Shown here: positions 47,745 through 57,484 of the stretch, one piece after another
How positions within the stretch are numbered: the stretch's first letter is position 1
Layout of the letters: the number at the start of each line of letters is the position of its first letter
Source: Williamsia sp. DF01-3
GTDB lineage: Bacteria; Actinomycetota; Actinomycetes; Mycobacteriales; Mycobacteriaceae
DNA length: 64,000 bases
Reading direction: 5' to 3'
NCBI RefSeq assembly: GCF_023051145.1
Contig: NZ_JALKFS010000005.1
Location: 4,233,733-4,297,732 of the forward strand
The notes under the pieces: generated by a model
Told to the model about the DNA's origin: nothing
Databases searched by the model: none
The model's input: the letters and a program-made list of their open reading frames with translations, nothing else
Position numbers and translations under genes: made by a program

Positions 47745-48737
47745 TCAGAGCAGGGTTGTGACGATCCGCGCAGCCTCATCGAAGTCGCGGGCGAGATGGG
47801 TGCCGGGAGCAGAGCCGAGATAATCCCGGTAGATGGCCGAGATCTTCTTGTTGGCGTTGTCCACCATCACCACCGGCTTGTCGAGCAGAACCGAGAAGAC
47901 CGCTGCGTGGAGCCGATCGGTCACCACCACCTTGCCCTCGGACAGGATGTCCACCGCGTTGCGGATGATCAGGTCGCACTGGTAGTCGAACGCCCACCGG
48001 GCGTACGGGTAGGCCCGCACCCGGACCCGCGGCACCTTGTGGATCGCCGAATTGACCAGGCTGACCGGCCACCACTTGAAGTTGTCCGCCACCGACGCAT
48101 GCCACTCGGTACGCGGCACGCCCGGAAACGCCCGGCCGACATCGTCTTTCTCGTGCATCGATTCTTGATCCCGGCGTTTGAGCATCACCACGTCGCGAAT
48201 CGGTTCGCTTACCGGTGGCAGTGGTCCGGCTCCGAATGCCAGGTCCGGACAGTAGACCACCCGATTGTCGGGAAACAATTCGCGGGTCGTTTCGCAGCCC
48301 GCCCTGTCGCGGATCATCAGTGTCAGATCCGGGTGCCGGGAGTATACGGCCTGCGCACGCTCCAACGCAGACTTGTCGAGAAAGTCGATCGTCTGCGGCA
48401 TCTGGATGATTTTTCGGTCCGGATTCTCCTCGATCACCCGTTCACGAAAAAGCTGAAATCGGTCATATCGATCGCCGAAATTTCCACCACCCTGCAACAA
48501 CAGCGGGCCCGTCGGCAGTCGACGCGAAAGGGCGGCCCGGTCGTAGGTATGCGTCGCACAGACATACGCGGGATCGATCCCCAACCGATCGAGGTACGCC
48601 AGTTGTCCGCGATAAATGAGGAGGTCACCGGAATTGAAGTGGTTGGGGTAGTCCAGAACGGCCACCCGATCACCCGGGATCTCCGCCCGCAAGATGTCAG
48701 CGGTCTCCTGTTCGATCTGGTCTACAGCTGTCGTCAC
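47745..48737 (-). CDS. Polysaccharide pyruvyl transferase family protein
   Basis: 330 residues from GTG at 48737. Characteristic features: DYPNHFNSGDLLIYRG, GPLLLQGGGNFGD, RDRAGCETTRELFP and late VVTDRLHAAVFSVLLDKPVVMVDN. The family transfers pyruvate from phosphoenolpyruvate to sugar hydroxyls, or has related roles in envelope glycans. Downstream of, and on the same strand as, the second GT2 gene (62 bases gap), so the two probably form an operon. Confidence 0.9.
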   Translation of the reverse strand: MTTAVDQIEQETADILRAEIPGDRVAVLDYPNHFNSGDLLIYRGQLAYLDRLGIDPAYVCATHTYDRAALSRRLPTGPLLLQGGGNFGDRYDRFQLFRERVIEENPDRKIIQMPQTIDFLDKSALERAQAVYSRHPDLTLMIRDRAGCETTRELFPDNRVVYCPDLAFGAGPLPPVSEPIRDVVMLKRRDQESMHEKDDVGRAFPGVPRTEWHASVADNFKWWPVSLVNSAIHKVPRVRVRAYPYARWAFDYQCDLIIRNAVDILSEGKVVVTDRLHAAVFSVLLDKPVVMVDNANKKISAIYRDYLGSAPGTHLARDFDEAARIVTTLL

Positions 48738-48798
48738 GCGTACATCCTTCTGTCAGGGGCCTGCCCCATCGGGCGGCGCCCGGGTGGACGGTTCGGTG

Positions 48799-49653
48799 TC
48801 AGGCGATCGGCCGGTCTTCTCGATCGGCGAACAGTCGTCTGATGCTGTGCTTTCGCGCCATCGGATCGTACGTACGGGTGGGTACCCAGAACACGAGATA
48901 CATCGTCCGCGCGATCCACACATTGATCCACGACGCCCGCGCTCGTGACCGGTCGCCGTGCAGCTCCCAGGTGCGGGGAACGCCCCGGGTGAACTGCCAG
49001 TACAACTTTCGGCTCGTCAGCATCCGCCGACCGGACACCTGCACCCGCATGCCCTCGATCACGGCGATCTTCCGACCCACAGCGCGCAACGCGATCGAGA
49101 TGTCCAGATCCTCCCAGATCCCCGGCTCGTCATGGGTCAGCGACTCGATCTCCTCCCAGACTTCGCGCCGAATCGCCATGTTGGCCCCGTACACGCCAGG
49201 AGATTGCTTGATCTCGTCGCTCTCCCCTTTTCGCGACGTGGTCGCAATCCGCATCAGAGCGCGGTGTACGCCTTGGAGCGGCATGTCGTACTGGGTGAAG
49301 GGGCCCACGGCCGCGCCGAACTCGGGGCCCGCGGACGAGAAAAACGAGTCGATCGCTGCGGCCCACCCCGGCTGCACGATCGTGTCTGCATCGATCCGTG
49401 CGATGACGTCACTCGCGGCCGATGTCAGGCCGCGGTTGCGAGCTGGCACGATTCCCTGACGACTCTCGTCGAGCAGACGTATCTTCTGGACGGTCGCTTG
49501 GTGAGCGGCGACTATGTCGGCCGTTTTATCGGCCGAATTGTTATTGACCACAACTATCTCTGCAATGTCGTCGATTTGTTCGACGAGATTGTCGAGACAC
49601 CGACCGATCGAAACTTCTTCGTTGAATGCTGGTATGACCACTGAAATGGACAC
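48799..49653 (-). CDS. Family 2 glycosyltransferase (paralogue of the 45794 enzyme)
   Basis: 284 residues from GTG at 49653 with GGGGGAG just upstream; an open frame to 49707 is not needed. Same GT-A motifs as its paralogue: ISVVIPAFNEE, VVNNNSADKT, ARIDADTIVQPGW, GANMAIRR, EDLDISI, SGRRMLTS. The conserved QYDMPLQ stretch points to similar acceptors. It precedes the pyruvyl transferase gene on the same strand, so its product sugar may be the one pyruvylated. Confidence 0.9.
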   Translation of the reverse strand: MSISVVIPAFNEEVSIGRCLDNLVEQIDDIAEIVVVNNNSADKTADIVAAHQATVQKIRLLDESRQGIVPARNRGLTSAASDVIARIDADTIVQPGWAAAIDSFFSSAGPEFGAAVGPFTQYDMPLQGVHRALMRIATTSRKGESDEIKQSPGVYGANMAIRREVWEEIESLTHDEPGIWEDLDISIALRAVGRKIAVIEGMRVQVSGRRMLTSRKLYWQFTRGVPRTWELHGDRSRARASWINVWIARTMYLVFWVPTRTYDPMARKHSIRRLFADREDRPIA

Positions 49654-49856
49654 AGCTCCCCCTCGCCTCGACGACCTCAATAGACAATTGGCTGCACAAT
49701 GCTCCACATGCTATGCATCACATGAAATATCGGCGCGCAAACAAATGCGCGTCGGGACTCACTTTACGAGATTAGTGGACGCGGGTGTAATTGCCCCGCA
49801 TTTCGCCTGCCGCTCGTTATGAACGCGCGAATATCGACTCGGTCGCTGCAGATCAA
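49654..49856. other. Intergenic stretch with reduced GC
   Basis: About 200 bases upstream of the GT2 gene with no credible gene. It is clearly poorer in GC than the flanks, like the 45600-45790 stretch at the other end of the glycosyltransferase block. It probably holds the promoter of the GT2/pyruvyl transferase operon, but I could not fix boxes. Confidence 0.4.
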
Positions 49857-50036
49857 GCGCGCGCGAGTTTCGCGAGCGGGGCTCGAGCTTCGCTCGCGGT
49901 ACCGGCACACGCTCGGCCTACAGATAGAGCGCGCGCGAGTTTCGCGAGCGGGCATCAAGCTTCGCTCGCCGGACCGGCACACGCTCGGCCTACCGGCCGA
50001 GCCAGACCGAGTTTCACGAGCCGGCCTCGAAGCGCC
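49857..50036. repeat. 72-base tandem repeats with hairpin cores after NRPS2
   Basis: Two near-identical units (49857-49928, 49929-50000) plus a decayed third in register (50001-50036) that runs up to the NRPS2 stop. Each full unit holds an inverted repeat GCGAGCG...CGCTCGC with a 12-base interior; the interiors differ, the arms do not. At 49983-50002 an 8-base stem (GCTCGGCC/GGCCGAGC, loop TACC) may terminate NRPS2. Confidence 0.85.
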
Positions 50037-50046
50037 GCCGCCTGGC

Positions 50047-53000
50047 TCAGCGCCCGGCCAGGCTCCGCAGAGCGAACAGCCAGTGCTGCATCAACTCGTC
50101 GAGGTCCTCGGGGTCGACGGCATCTGCGATATACGTCACGAAGGCGCGCACGACCGGCCCATCCGGTGTGTCGGTGGCCATCGACTGGATGTCGATCTCG
50201 GCCTGGGCCGGCATCCTGTTCCCTCGTGCCATCACATCGCTGTCGGTGCCGCCCAACTGCGGCCCACGCACGTCCGGGAACCACGGCGCTGCCGCGATCT
50301 CGTCGGCGATGTCGCCGCCCGGGACGGTCCCGATGTAGTTGAAGACGATCTGCGGCTCGGGCAGCGCGGCCAGAGTTGCAGTCGATTCCGGGTCGAGATA
50401 GCGCAGCATGCCGTAACCGATGCCCCGGTCCGGGTTCGCCGCCATCGCCTCGCTGGTCCGGTTCAACACCTCGCGGGCGATGTCGGGCCGTTCGAACAGC
50501 GCGGCCATGTCGATGCCGGACAGGTCGATCCTCGCGGGGAACATCGACGTGAACCAGCCGACCGTCCGGGACAGGTCAGCACCGGGCACCACGTCTTCCT
50601 GACGTCCGTGGCCCTCGAGGGTCAGCAGTGCGCTGGGCACCTCGATGCCGCGGTCCCGCCGCCAACCGACCAACGCAGCAGACAAACCGGCAACCAGCTG
50701 GTCGGCCATTGTCGTCCCGTCGCCGGTGGCGCTCATCAGTGGCTCGACGATGTCGGCCGGGATCTCGACGGAGGTCCTGGTGAGCAGGTCGGTCCGGTCG
50801 CGATCGAGGTCGAGTCGGCGACTGCCCAGATCCGGGTCGTCGCCGTCGAGGATCGACGTCCAGTACTCGAGCTCGCCTCGCCGGTCCGCGACCCGCGCAT
50901 GCTGGCCGGCAGTCCAGTCCCGCCATGTTGTCCCCGCGTCGGGAAGGTCAACGGGAGCGCCTGCCGAGATCTGCGAGCCCGCGGTGGCGATGTCCGCCAC
51001 CAGGATTCGCCACGACACCGCATCCACCACGAGGTGGTGCGCAACGATCAGCAGTCTGCCGGCCACACCCGGTCCCGCATCGAGCCACGCGAGCCGCAGC
51101 ATGACGCCGTCCTCAGGAGCAAGCCTGTCCATCTCCTCGAACAGCGCCTCGCGCAGGGCATCCTGGTATCCAGGCGCACCCGGGCGGCTGTCGTCCGCCA
51201 GATTCACGCGGCGCAGCAACGGGTGCACGTCCACAGATCCGGGTGCACCGATGCGCAGCGCCTCGGCGTCGCGATCGAGCCGGGACCGCAGGATGTCGTG
51301 GGTGTCGATGACCGCGCCCATGGTGGCCGCGATCTGGTCTGCCGTGACGTCGGCAGGAAGGTTCACCACCATCGGCATCACGAACCTGCGGGTGTCTCCG
51401 CCGCGTTCGATCATGCGCGCTGCGGCGGGACTGAGCGGGGCCAGCGTCGGGTCACCTGGCGCAGCAAGGGGTTCGGCACTCTCGGCTGCCGTCTCATCCG
51501 TGTCGGACGCGGCACCAGCGCGATCCACCGCAGCAGCGAGCGCGACGATCGTGCGGTGCTCCAGCACATCCCGGGCGGTGAAGTGCACTCCGGCCGACCG
51601 GGCGCGGCTGACGAGCTGCATCGCGAGGATGCTGTCGCCGCCGAGTTCGAAGAACGAGTCGTCGGCACCCACAGACTCGGCACCCACCAGCTCGCCGACG
51701 ATGCGGCAGAGCACCTCCTCGGTCGGGGTCGACGGTGCCCGGCCCGCAGCCAGAGTGGCCTCGGGTAGTGGCAGTTCACGTCGTGCGATCTTGCCCGACC
51801 GGCTGCGAGGGAACTCCTCCAGCGGAACGATCACCTCGGGCACCATGTACGGCGCGAGTGTGCGTGCCGCGTGCGCACGGACCGCCTGTGGATCCGCGTC
51901 GTGTCCGGTGACGTAACCGACCAGACGCTGCCGTCCGCCGTCCTCGTGCATCACCACGGCGGCCTGGGCCACCGAGTCATGCTGTGCCAGAGCAGATTCG
52001 ATCTCTTCGAGCTCGATGCGCAGACCGCGGACCTTCACCTGAAAGTCGACCCGGCCGAGGTACTGGAGTGTGCCGTCCGCGAGGCGCCGTACCCGGTCGC
52101 CGGTGCGGTACATCAGCGACCCGGCAGGGCCGAACACACTCGGGACAAAACGTTCGGCAGTCAGGTCAGGACGCCCGAGGTACCCGCGTGCCAGCTGGTC
52201 ACCGGCCAGGTACAGCTCACCCACCGCACCCACCGCGCAGGGCCGGAGCCACCGGTCGAGGACAAAGCTGCGGGTGTTCCAGACAGGCCGGCCGATCGGC
52301 GCCGCATCGGCACGGGTTGCGTGCCCGTTCAGGTCCGTCCCCGGTACGGCGACGACCTGCGAGGTGGCATCGACGGTGACCTCGGTGGGCCCGTAGAGGT
52401 TCACCACCTGCGCGCCGGCGATGTCGGCCACACGTTGGGCAAGCGACACCGGGAGGGCCTCGCCACCACTGAACACTGTGCGCAATGAGTTCAGCGATCC
52501 GGGTTCTGCCGACTCCGCGAACACGGCCAGCACCGACGGCACGAACTGCACCACGGTCACGTCGTGCTGCTGTACCAGCGACACCAATTCATCGGCTTCG
52601 CGATGTGCCTGCGGACCCGCGATCACGGTGGTGGCACCGACGATGGTGGGCGCGAACATCTCCCAGACCGAGGCGTCGAAGGTGAACGGCGTCTTGAGCA
52701 GGACCACGTCCTGCGCCCCGAATCCGTGTTCGGAAGCCATCCACTGGAGCTGGTTGACCAATGCCCGCTGGGAGATCTGAACACCCTTGGGCCTGCCGGT
52801 GGATCCGGAGGTGAACAAGACGTACGCCAGTGAACGTGGACGCACCCTGCCCCTGCGTTCGCCGGGACGTATCGGGCTGTCGTCGATGGACTGCAGATCC
52901 GGCACGGTCGGGTCCAGGCAGTTGACGCCGGGCAGCGCCGAACGCAGTCGTCCGAGCTGTGCCGAATCAGCCACCACGCAGGTGACGTCGGCGTCCGAGA

Positions 53001-54852
53001 CGATCGTACGCAACCGGTCGTCGGGCGCCTCCAGGTCGAGCGGCAGGTACGCTCCGCCCGCCTTGAGGATCCCGTAGACGGTCGCGACCTGTTCGAGGCT
53101 TCGCGACATGGCGACGGCCACAACGGCATCGGGCCCGACGCCCCGGGCGATGAGCGCCCGCGCCCGTTTGTTGCCCAGAGCGTCGAATTGCGCGTACGTC
53201 AGCGTCCGCTCGCCTTCGATGAACGCGACGGCGTCGGGAGTTGCCGCCACCTGCTCGGCGAACAGTTCCATGGCGGTGCGGTCGGTGATCTCTTTGCCGG
53301 TGGCGTTCCAGGTGTCCAGTTGCGCGTGCAGTTCGTCGGCGTCGAGCAGGTCGAGTTCACGAACCGGCGTCAGACTTGCCTGCGCGAACGTGTCCAGGAC
53401 CCTGACCAGTCGATCGGCCAGCACCTGTGCGCGGTCGTCCGGCACCAGGGACGGCAGGTACTTCAACTTGAGCGACAGATCTGGATCCGCCTGTGCCAGA
53501 AGCGTTGCCGGGTAGTGCGACGCGTCGTTGATCTGTGCGCCCGCGATCGACATGCCGTCGATGTCCGACTGCGCGTCGAGCTTGCCGCGGTCCACCGGGT
53601 ACGACTCGAAGACGGTGAGCGTGTCGAACAGGATCGGCAGCCCCGCAGAACGCTGGATCGTGGGCAGCCCGACATGGTGCGCGTCGAGGAGGCCTGCCTG
53701 TTCGGACTGGATCCGTTCGAGGAGCCCGAGGACGGTCTCCCGCTCGTCGAGCCTGATCCGCACGGGGATGGTGTTGATGAACAGTCCGAGTATCGACTCG
53801 ACGCCCGGGATCTCGGGCGGTCGGCCCGAGACCGTGGCACCGAACACGACGTCGTCACTGCCCAGGGTGCGTGCCAGCACCAGACCCCATGCGGCCTGCA
53901 CCAGGGTGTTCATCGTGATGCCGCGGTCTCGCGAGAGATCCGCGAGCCCTTCAGCGGTCCGATGACCGAGGTCCAGCCCCAACTCGATGGGGATCTGATC
54001 TCCGGCGCTCTCAACGGCCGGCTCATCGACCAGCAGAGTCGCCGAGTCGAGGCCGTCGAGGGCGTGTTGCCACGATCCGACGGCCGTGGCCATGTTGCGC
54101 CGGTCCAGCCAGGCCAGGAAGTCGCGGTACGAGCGGTTGCGGGGCAGGTACGAGTCGTCGCCGCCGGTGGCGTACAGCGTGAACAGCTGTTCCATCAGAA
54201 GCGGTCCGGACCACCCGTCCAGCAGGATGTGGTGGTTGGTGAGCGACATCCGGTAACGAGGGGTCCCGTCGGCATCCGGGGCGATGCGCAGGAGCAGCGC
54301 GCGCATCAGCGGCGGAGCGGCCATGTCGAACCGGTCGCTGCGGTGAGCCCTGAGCAGCCGGTCGACCTCGTGGTCGGCGGCAGCGCTGTCGGTCCGGTAA
54401 TTGTCGGTGAGATCGATGAACTCCCAGGCGATGTCGACGCCACCGGCGATCACCTGGACAACCGAGCCATCGCCGATGTGCCGGAATCCTGCGCGCAGGT
54501 TGGGGTTTCGTCGCACGAGAGTAGCCATCGCCGCACGAAGGCGCTGTTCGTCGACGGCCCCGCGCAGCTCGAGGACAACCTGTGCGGTGTAGACGTCCGT
54601 GACGTGCTGACCGGCGACCTCGGCGTGGAAGAGCATGCCGATCTGCAGCGGCGAGAGCGGCCAGATGTCGTGCACGACGGGGTAATCGCGCTCGAGTTCC
54701 TCGATCTCGCGCTGGCTGATCCGGACCAGCGGGACGTCGGACGGGGTCAGTCCGCCGGCCCTTCCACTGCGCTCGTGGGTGGCGAGCGCGGTCGCCGCAG
54801 ACACCCAGAGTTCGGCGAGTTCCTGCACATCGTCGTGGCCGAGGATCTCCCC
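50047..54852 (-). CDS. Non-ribosomal peptide synthetase 2, C-terminal part: C-A(Gln)-T-E
   Basis: Last segment of NRPS2 after the third frameshift. Domains in coding order: condensation C8 (about 54750-53370; LSPLQIGMLFH, NHHILLDG), which follows an epimerase and so should be of the D-acceptor type; adenylation A8 (53280-51770) with pocket code DAWQFGLVDK, a glutamine code; carrier T8 (51730-51520, LGGDSI); epimerase E2 (51450-50050) with HHLVVDAVSW, where the usual Gly after Asp is Ala. The protein ends directly after E2 with no thioesterase, so the chain ending in D-Gln must pass to another synthetase. Stop 50047-50049. Confidence 0.95.
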   Translation of the reverse strand, partial: GEILGHDDVQELAELWVSAATALATHERSGRAGGLTPSDVPLVRISQREIEELERDYPVVHDIWPLSPLQIGMLFHAEVAGQHVTDVYTAQVVLELRGAVDEQRLRAAMATLVRRNPNLRAGFRHIGDGSVVQVIAGGVDIAWEFIDLTDNYRTDSAAADHEVDRLLRAHRSDRFDMAAPPLMRALLLRIAPDADGTPRYRMSLTNHHILLDGWSGPLLMEQLFTLYATGGDDSYLPRNRSYRDFLAWLDRRNMATAVGSWQHALDGLDSATLLVDEPAVESAGDQIPIELGLDLGHRTAEGLADLSRDRGITMNTLVQAAWGLVLARTLGSDDVVFGATVSGRPPEIPGVESILGLFINTIPVRIRLDERETVLGLLERIQSEQAGLLDAHHVGLPTIQRSAGLPILFDTLTVFESYPVDRGKLDAQSDIDGMSIAGAQINDASHYPATLLAQADPDLSLKLKYLPSLVPDDRAQVLADRLVRVLDTFAQASLTPVRELDLLDADELHAQLDTWNATGKEITDRTAMELFAEQVAATPDAVAFIEGERTLTYAQFDALGNKRARALIARGVGPDAVVAVAMSRSLEQVATVYGILKAGGAYLPLDLEAPDDRLRTIVSDADVTCVVADSAQLGRLRSALPGVNCLDPTVPDLQSIDDSPIRPGERRGRVRPRSLAYVLFTSGSTGRPKGVQISQRALVNQLQWMASEHGFGAQDVVLLKTPFTFDASVWEMFAPTIVGATTVIAGPQAHREADELVSLVQQHDVTVVQFVPSVLAVFAESAEPGSLNSLRTVFSGGEALPVSLAQRVADIAGAQVVNLYGPTEVTVDATSQVVAVPGTDLNGHATRADAAPIGRPVWNTRSFVLDRWLRPCAVGAVGELYLAGDQLARGYLGRPDLTAERFVPSVFGPAGSLMYRTGDRVRRLADGTLQYLGRVDFQVKVRGLRIELEEIESALAQHDSVAQAAVVMHEDGGRQRLVGYVTGHDADPQAVRAHAARTLAPYMVPEVIVPLEEFPRSRSGKIARRELPLPEATLAAGRAPSTPTEEVLCRIVGELVGAESVGADDSFFELGGDSILAMQLVSRARSAGVHFTARDVLEHRTIVALAAAVDRAGAASDTDETAAESAEPLAAPGDPTLAPLSPAAARMIERGGDTRRFVMPMVVNLPADVTADQIAATMGAVIDTHDILRSRLDRDAEALRIGAPGSVDVHPLLRRVNLADDSRPGAPGYQDALREALFEEMDRLAPEDGVMLRLAWLDAGPGVAGRLLIVAHHLVVDAVSWRILVADIATAGSQISAGAPVDLPDAGTTWRDWTAGQHARVADRRGELEYWTSILDGDDPDLGSRRLDLDRDRTDLLTRTSVEIPADIVEPLMSATGDGTTMADQLVAGLSAALVGWRRDRGIEVPSALLTLEGHGRQEDVVPGADLSRTVGWFTSMFPARIDLSGIDMAALFERPDIAREVLNRTSEAMAANPDRGIGYGMLRYLDPESTATLAALPEPQIVFNYIGTVPGGDIADEIAAAPWFPDVRGPQLGGTDSDVMARGNRMPAQAEIDIQSMATDTPDGPVVRAFVTYIADAVDPEDLDELMQHWLFALRSLAGR
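54849..54852 (-). other. Frameshift in epimerase E1 of NRPS2 (second in this domain)
   Basis: Four-C run on the plus strand. One extra G on the coding strand joins SFGYAG to EILGHDDVQELAELW. Confidence 0.85.
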
Positions 54853-55365
54853 GCGTAACCGAAGGAGGCCGACAGCCGGGCACCGTCGGCGTGGTCGGTG
54901 GTGACCGCGTTGATGCTCAGGACCGCGGGCACCACCATGCCTGGATCCTGTGCGCCCGCAACCGATCCCCCACCATCGGTGGCTCGCTGCCACCCGTTGG
55001 CGTCTGCGACCGGGTCCGTGTCGTCCTGCCCGGCGCTGATGCGGCCGAGGTAGTTGAAACCGATCTGGGCACCCTCGTAGCCCGCGAGCGCGGGAACCGA
55101 ACGCGCGCCACCGTGAGCGAGGACGCCGAATCCGATGCCGTTGCCGGGCACCGCGAGCAGTTGCTCCTTGACGGCCTTGAAAGCCGAGCCCGCAGCAGGG
55201 CCACCGGCGAACGCGTCGCCCTGGTCGATGCCGGTGAGGTCGAGGGCCACCGGGTACAGACTGGTGAACCAGCCGACCGTCCGAGACAGGTCGGCTCCAC
55301 CGACGGCCTCTTCTTCGCGCCCATGGCCTTCCAGATCGATGAGCAGCGTGTCCGAGTGGACCCCC
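54849..55365 (-). CDS. NRPS2 fragment: middle of epimerase domain E1
   Basis: About 170 residues in their own frame between two frameshifts. They carry the C-terminal epimerase motifs: LLIDLEGHGREEE, DLSRTVGWFTSLYPV, GIGFGVLAHGG and IGFNYLGR. These continue without gap from the upstream segment and into the downstream one when one base is added at each end. On its own it is not a gene. Confidence 0.85.
55361..55365 (-). other. Frameshift in epimerase E1 of NRPS2 (first in this domain)
   Basis: Five-C run on the plus strand. One extra G on the coding strand joins QWRARRG to VHSDTLLID. Confidence 0.85.
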
Positions 55366-57481
55366 GACGCGCGCGCCATTGCCGCACAGCCAAAGCGAGT
55401 GCCGTCAGCAGCGCATCGTTGACACCGCCCCGGTAGGCGGAGGTGACGCCGGTCAGCATCGACTCGGTCACGTCGTTCGGGAACTCGACGTCCAGGCGTT
55501 CGACCGTGGACGCCGTGTCGCGGTCGGGATCGATCCGGCGATCACCCAGCGCGGGATCGTCGGTGGCGACAACGGCAGACCAGTGGTCGATCTCGTCATC
55601 GCGGTGTGTGGCGGTCTCGGTGAGCGCAGTTGCCCACGCACGCAACGAGGTTCCCACAGCAGGCAGGTCCGGAGTGCCGCCGTTCTCGCTCTGCCCCCAG
55701 GCGATGGCGAGGTCGGGCAGCAAGATCCGCCACGACACGCCGTCCACCACCAGGTGGTGGACGAGCACGTACAGCCGTCCGGTGGCGGTGGGGTCGACGG
55801 GATCGAACCAGACCACCTGCATCATGACGCCTGCGGCCGGGTCGAGGCGGTCGACCGCCGCCGCGGTGGTGGCTGCGACCATCGCCTTGAACTCCGGCGT
55901 CCCGGGGGTCTCGGAGAACTCCACGCGGGTCAGCACCGTGGCCGGATCGATGGTGCCGGCCGGCGGAATGACCAGTCCGGACGATTCCGGGTTCGTGTCG
56001 TCGACGTCCAGTCGCGCGCGCAGGGCATCGTGGCGGTCCAGGACGGCACCGACAGCCGAGAGCAGTCGCTCATGGCCTGGATCGGCAGGCAGGGTCAGGA
56101 AGCTCGCCTGGGAGAACTGCTTGTAGTGACGGCGGGTGTCGACGAGCCACCGCATGATAGGGGTCAGCGGTACGGGACCGACTGCGCCACCGGGCAGTTC
56201 GGCCAGCATGCGGACCTCGGCGTCGGCGGCGAGCTTGGCCACCTCGGCCAGCTCCGCCACGGTGCGCCGATCGAAGACGTCGCGCGGTGTCAGCACGATG
56301 CCGGCGGCGCGGGCCCTGGACACGAGCTGGATGGAGACGATGCTGTCACCGCCCAGGGCGAAGAAGGAGTCGTCGACACCGATCCGCTCCACACCGAGTA
56401 CCTCGGTGAAGAGCTCGGCCAGCCGCTGCTCCATCGGAGTGCTCGGGGCCCGGTAGGCGCCGGAGTTGCCGTCGAACACCGGCTCTGGCAATGCGCGTCG
56501 ATCGAGCTTGCCGGCGGGGGTCAGCGGCACCGAGTCGAGCACCGTGATCGATGAAGGGACCATGTGCGAGGGCAACCGCTCACCCAGCCGGGCGCTGATC
56601 TCGGTCGCCTGGACACTCCGGCCGGGCCGTGGGTACACGTAGGCGACCAGCACGGTCTGGCCGGTGTGTGGATGCGTGTGCCCGATGGTGATGGCGAAGT
56701 CGATGTCGGGATGCTCGCCGAGGGCGGAGTCGATCTCGCCCAGTTCGATGCGGAAGCCGCGGACCTTCACCTGGTAGTCGGTTCGGCCGAGGAACTCCAG
56801 TTCCAGGCGCTCGTCAGCGGTCCGCTTCCACCGGACGACATCGCCGGTGCGGTACATCCGCGAACCGGGTTCGCCGAACGGGTCGGCCACAAACCGTTGA
56901 GCTGTCAGGTCGAACCTGCCGAGGTATCCGCGCGCGACGGCGGACCCGGACACGTAGAGCTCACCGGCGACACCCGGCGGCACGGGCTGCAGACGTGAAT
57001 CCGCCACCAGCGCACGGACACCGGTGATCGGGCCACCGATCGTGACCGGCCGGGACGGGTCCATGGCGTCCGTGGACGTCGACCAGATGGTCGCCTCCGA
57101 CGGGCCGTAGAGGTTGAACATCGCACGGTCCGGAGCCCAGCGCCGCACCAATTCAGGCGGGCACACATCGCCGGCGACAGCGATCATCTCGACACCGCCG
57201 AGACCGTCCGGGGGCACGGTGGCCAGCGCGGCGGGTGTCACGAAGGCGTGGGAGACCCGCTGCTCGGCGAGCAGCCTTGCCAGGTCCTCGCCACCGAAGA
57301 TCGATGCCGGAGCGATCACCTGTGTGGATGCGGCGTTGATCGCCATCATGATCTCGAAGATGGATGCGTCGAAGCTCGGGGACGCGAAGTGCAGAACCCG
57401 TGACGACGAGGTCAGCGAGAACCGGGGGCCCATCTCGGCCAACAGGTTGGCCAGACCCCGATGGGTGACACCGACGCCCTT

Positions 57482-57484
<3 letters not shown>
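55361..57484 (-). CDS. NRPS2 fragment: A7(rest)-T-E1(first half)
   Basis: About 700 residues between two frameshifts. Rest of adenylation A7 (to about 56475; pocket code DAFFAALIWK, not assignable by eye; core motif reads YGPSE rather than YGPTE), carrier T7 (56440-56200, LGGDSI, the form seen before epimerases) and the first half of E1 (from about 56190) with HHLVVDGVSWR intact. The residue loaded by A7 is therefore probably converted to the D form. Confidence 0.9.
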
